Below, piece by piece: positions 11,250 to 11,733 of a stretch of 11,733 bases of DNA (the first letter of the stretch is position 1; each line of letters begins with the position of its first letter). Source of the DNA: Baffinella frigidus (Eukaryota > Cryptophyceae > Cryptomonadales > Baffinellaceae); contig MU646688.1 in the NCBI GenBank assembly GCA_026770585.1, forward strand, positions 138,254-149,986. The letters run 5' to 3'. Below the pieces are notes generated by a model. The model was not told the DNA's origin and made no database searches. It saw nothing but the letters and a program-made list of their open reading frames with translations. The position numbers and the translations under genes were made by a program.

Positions 11250-11395
11250 ACCTCCTAAACCCCAAACCCTAAACCGCAAACCCTAAACCACAAACCCTAA
11301 ACCCCAAACCCCAAACCACAAACCACAAACCCTAACCCCAAACCCTTAACTCCAAACCCTGAACCCCAAACCCTACACCCTAAACCCGAAACGGT
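11250..11395 (-). repeat. Telomere-like block, C-rich on plus strand
   Basis: CCCTAAA, CCCCAAA and CCACAAA units. Confidence 0.9.
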
Positions 11396-11460
11396 GCACA
11401 GGACTGTACGGACAAGGGGTGGGTGCTTGACGGCTGGCCGCGCACAGCAGAACAGGCGAG
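11396..11460. other. Unique 65-bp island between C-rich blocks
   Basis: No motif or credible frame is seen. Confidence 0.5.
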
Positions 11461-11733
11461 ACCCCAAACCCCAAACCCCAAACCCAAAACCCAAAACCCC
11501 AAACCCCAAACTCCAAACACCACACCCCAAACCCCAAACCCCAAACCCCAAACCCCAAACCCCAAACCCCAAACCCTCAGCCCCACACCCTGAACCCCAA
11601 ACCTCACACCACAAACCCCAAACACCCAAACCAAGCACAAAATATTAGATCCTGAATCCTGCTCCTGCTCCCCTCAACCCCAACCACCAGACCCCACACC
11701 CTAAATCCTGCCCCTTACACACCCCACACCCCA
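11461..11733 (-). repeat. C-rich block with (CCCCAAA)7
   Basis: Seven perfect CCCCAAA units lie at 11525-11573 among degenerate ones. Both strands translate into long low-complexity frames (GFGVWGL or PKPQTPN), which are repeat artefacts. The block weakens towards 11733. Confidence 0.9.

Noticed and set aside
11297-11648. Long open frames of GFGVWGL or PKPQTPN type on both strands (also at 1631-1822 and 3547-3801)
   Set aside because: A seven-base repeat gives a seven-codon cycle with no stop in some frames. The frames are products of the repeat and overlap each other.

Overview
This looks like nuclear DNA from a eukaryote whose telomere-type repeat is TTTAGGG (plants, green algae, oomycetes, several alveolates and cryptophytes use this type). 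Much of the window is degenerate heptamer sequence (TTTAGGG, TTCAGGG, TGTAGGG, TTGAGGG, TTTGGGG, TAACCCC). The non-repeat islands are GC-rich, with coding pieces that strongly favour codons ending in G or C, GT/AG-like exon edges, plant-type leucine-rich-repeat (LRR) wording and a Dpy-30 motif. A green alga or another GC-rich photosynthetic protist is my best guess, held weakly. I see no bacterial gene, rRNA, tRNA or CRISPR.

The window is not a chromosome tip. The telomere-like blocks change strand many times: G-rich at 1-2770, C-rich at 2818-2975, G-rich at 3045-4265, C-rich at 4683-4805, G-rich at 7965-8370, C-rich at 9160-9962 and 11250-11733. They lie between short islands that look like single exons or exon remnants, many present in 2-5 diverged copies.

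Layout: 1-620 is telomere-like sequence, two copies of a minus-strand exon-like piece and purine microsatellites. 621-1170 is a four-copy array carrying a minus-strand exon-like module and GC palindromes. 1171-2800 is heptamer blocks with minus-strand exon fossils and a 188-bp inverted-repeat element. 3168-4080 holds four copies of a TPR-like exon end mixed with two MITE-like families. 4298-5017 holds two more inverted-repeat elements. 5061-5150 is a minus-strand exon-like piece, followed by a GC-rich stretch.

5879-7540 is the most gene-like part: a first exon, a polypyrimidine-rich intron, an exon giving the first helix of a Dpy-30 motif, then three copies of that exon end and five copies of the next exon (second Dpy-30 helix), four of them preceded by AG. 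The phases fit so that the two helices join into one motif. 7885-8370 is a heptamer block with a higher-order repeat. 8371-9093 has an AT-richer stretch, a perfect 17-bp hairpin and another MITE-like element. 9127-11128 carries LRR-like exon pieces, a 38-bp tandem repeat, a (TTC)29 tract and a coiled-coil duplication. 11250-11733 is C-rich heptamer sequence.

The main idea is a mosaic in which single exons were copied repeatedly, separated by telomere-like filler and small hairpin elements. Only the Dpy-30 locus could be a working gene. The rest is best read as fragments, or as exons of genes whose introns are made of this repeat. All calls come from reading the sequence by eye.
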